From assembly GCA_002414705.1 (NCBI GenBank), contig DIAL01000127.1:5221-28319 (forward strand): a stretch of DNA of 23,099 nucleotides, read 5' to 3'. This DNA comes from Flavobacteriaceae bacterium UBA5079. GTDB lineage: Bacteria; Bacteroidota; Bacteroidia; Flavobacteriales; Flavobacteriaceae. Below, piece by piece: positions 22,447 through 23,099 of this stretch. A program made the translations under genes and the position numbers. Within the stretch, counting starts at the first letter, position 1; each line of letters starts with the position of its first letter. The notes beneath the pieces were generated by a model. That model had not been told where the DNA came from. It worked only from the letters and a program-made list of their open reading frames with translations, and ran no database searches.

Positions 22447-23099
22447 ACGTACTCATAAAATCTGCCACAATAATTGACTCCAAAAGCGATTTTCATAATC
22501 AGACAGTCGATATTTTAATTGAAAAAGGGACAATTACCCAAATTGCGGTATCCATAAAAAACACGAACGATTACAAAGAAATCCATTTAGAGAACCTTCA
22601 TGTATCTCAAGGATGGTTTGATAGTAGTGTAAGTTTTGGTGAACCTGGCTATGAAGAGCGTGAAACCATTGCTAATGGATTAAAAACAGCAGCCTATTCA
22701 GGTTTTACAGCAGTTGCCTTAAACCCAAATAGTAATCCTGTTATTGATAGTTTTGCTGATATTTCTTTAGTCAAAGCAAAAGCACAAAATCATGCCGTTT
22801 CCCTCTATCCCATTGGCACGTTAACCAAAGGTGCTTCAGGCGAAAATATGGCTGAATTATTTGATATGAGTCAAGCCGGAGCCGTAGCATTTTATGATTA
22901 TCAAAAACCGATTGAAAATCCTAATTTGATGAAAATTGCCTTGCAATATGCTAGTAATTTTGACGGTCTAATTATATCGTTTCCACAGGAATCACGTATA
23001 TCACGTTCTGGTGTTATGAACGAACATATATCAAGTACACGTTTAGGATTGAATGGAAATCCTGCATTAGCCGAAGAATTACAAATTGCTAGAGATTTA
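22443..23099 (+). CDS. Dihydroorotase-like protein lacking the HxH zinc motif, partial (3' end cut)
   Basis: The frame stays open to the window edge, giving 219 codons; the C-terminal half is missing. It starts at ATG 22443, overlapping the BatA stop as ATGA. The N-terminus resembles cyclic amidohydrolases of the class I dihydroorotase type: an N-terminal beta part (VLIKSATIID), then GWFDSSVSFGEPGYEERETI (57-76), then SGFTAVALNPNSNPVID. In active dihydroorotases this block reads D-x-H-x-H-x-R-E-P-G. Here both His are Ser (62, 64) and the Arg is Gly (66), while the E-P-G is kept. The metal site therefore looks absent, and catalysis of the carbamoyl-aspartate/dihydroorotate reaction is unlikely. 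It may be an inactive structural partner or have another role. Whether the Lys and His ligands further on remain cannot be seen. Confidence 0.8.
   Translation, partial: MNVLIKSATIIDSKSDFHNQTVDILIEKGTITQIAVSIKNTNDYKEIHLENLHVSQGWFDSSVSFGEPGYEERETIANGLKTAAYSGFTAVALNPNSNPVIDSFADISLVKAKAQNHAVSLYPIGTLTKGASGENMAELFDMSQAGAVAFYDYQKPIENPNLMKIALQYASNFDGLIISFPQESRISRSGVMNEHISSTRLGLNGNPALAEELQIARDL

Overview
The window looks like a stretch of chromosome from a Flavobacteriaceae-type bacterium (phylum Bacteroidota). The DNA is AT-rich. Most intergenic gaps carry the Bacteroidota -7 promoter signature TAnnTTTG, and Shine-Dalgarno sequences are nearly absent. The gene content also fits: a fused E1 alpha/beta ketoacid dehydrogenase, YfcC-type carrier, BatA-domain protein, DCC-family thiol oxidoreductase, M61 and S10 peptidases, and several lipoproteins. 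There are no rRNAs, tRNAs, CRISPR arrays, intact insertion sequences or phage genes. I read it as mostly core genome rather than an accessory island.

Layout. Positions 1-465 hold the 3' end of an M19 dipeptidase, followed by a two-way terminator and a leftward fused E1 gene (538-2544). A divergent promoter region then starts a very tight rightward five-gene operon (2669-6604): a 2-oxoglutarate/iron oxygenase-like protein, a SUI1/YciH-like factor, a DUF1835 protein, a uridine-phosphorylase-like enzyme and a cytoplasmic periplasmic-binding-protein-like protein. After a roughly 320-base gap come a small membrane protein and a secreted or lipoprotein-like protein, convergent with ung. A YfcC-family carrier follows, then a leftward alpha/beta-hydrolase lipoprotein.

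The right half has mutS2 (without an Smr domain), a DCC thiol oxidoreductase, a Tyr/Gly-rich lipoprotein, and a 508-base gap with two tandem terminators and two promoter-like boxes. Next are a TIGR02757 protein, an S10 serine carboxypeptidase and a leftward M61 lipoprotein peptidase. A divergent regulatory region with a perfect palindrome separates the M61 gene from a GT2 glycosyltransferase. A BatA/vWA membrane protein then overlaps a dihydroorotase-like gene that runs off the right edge.

I did not find a clear new defence or mobile system. The most useful leads are the dihydroorotase homologue with its HxH zinc motif replaced by SxS, two genes whose -7 box lies four bases before ATG (predicted leaderless mRNAs), the palindromic putative operator at 19375-19389, the odd five-gene operon, and the structured gap at 14541-15048.
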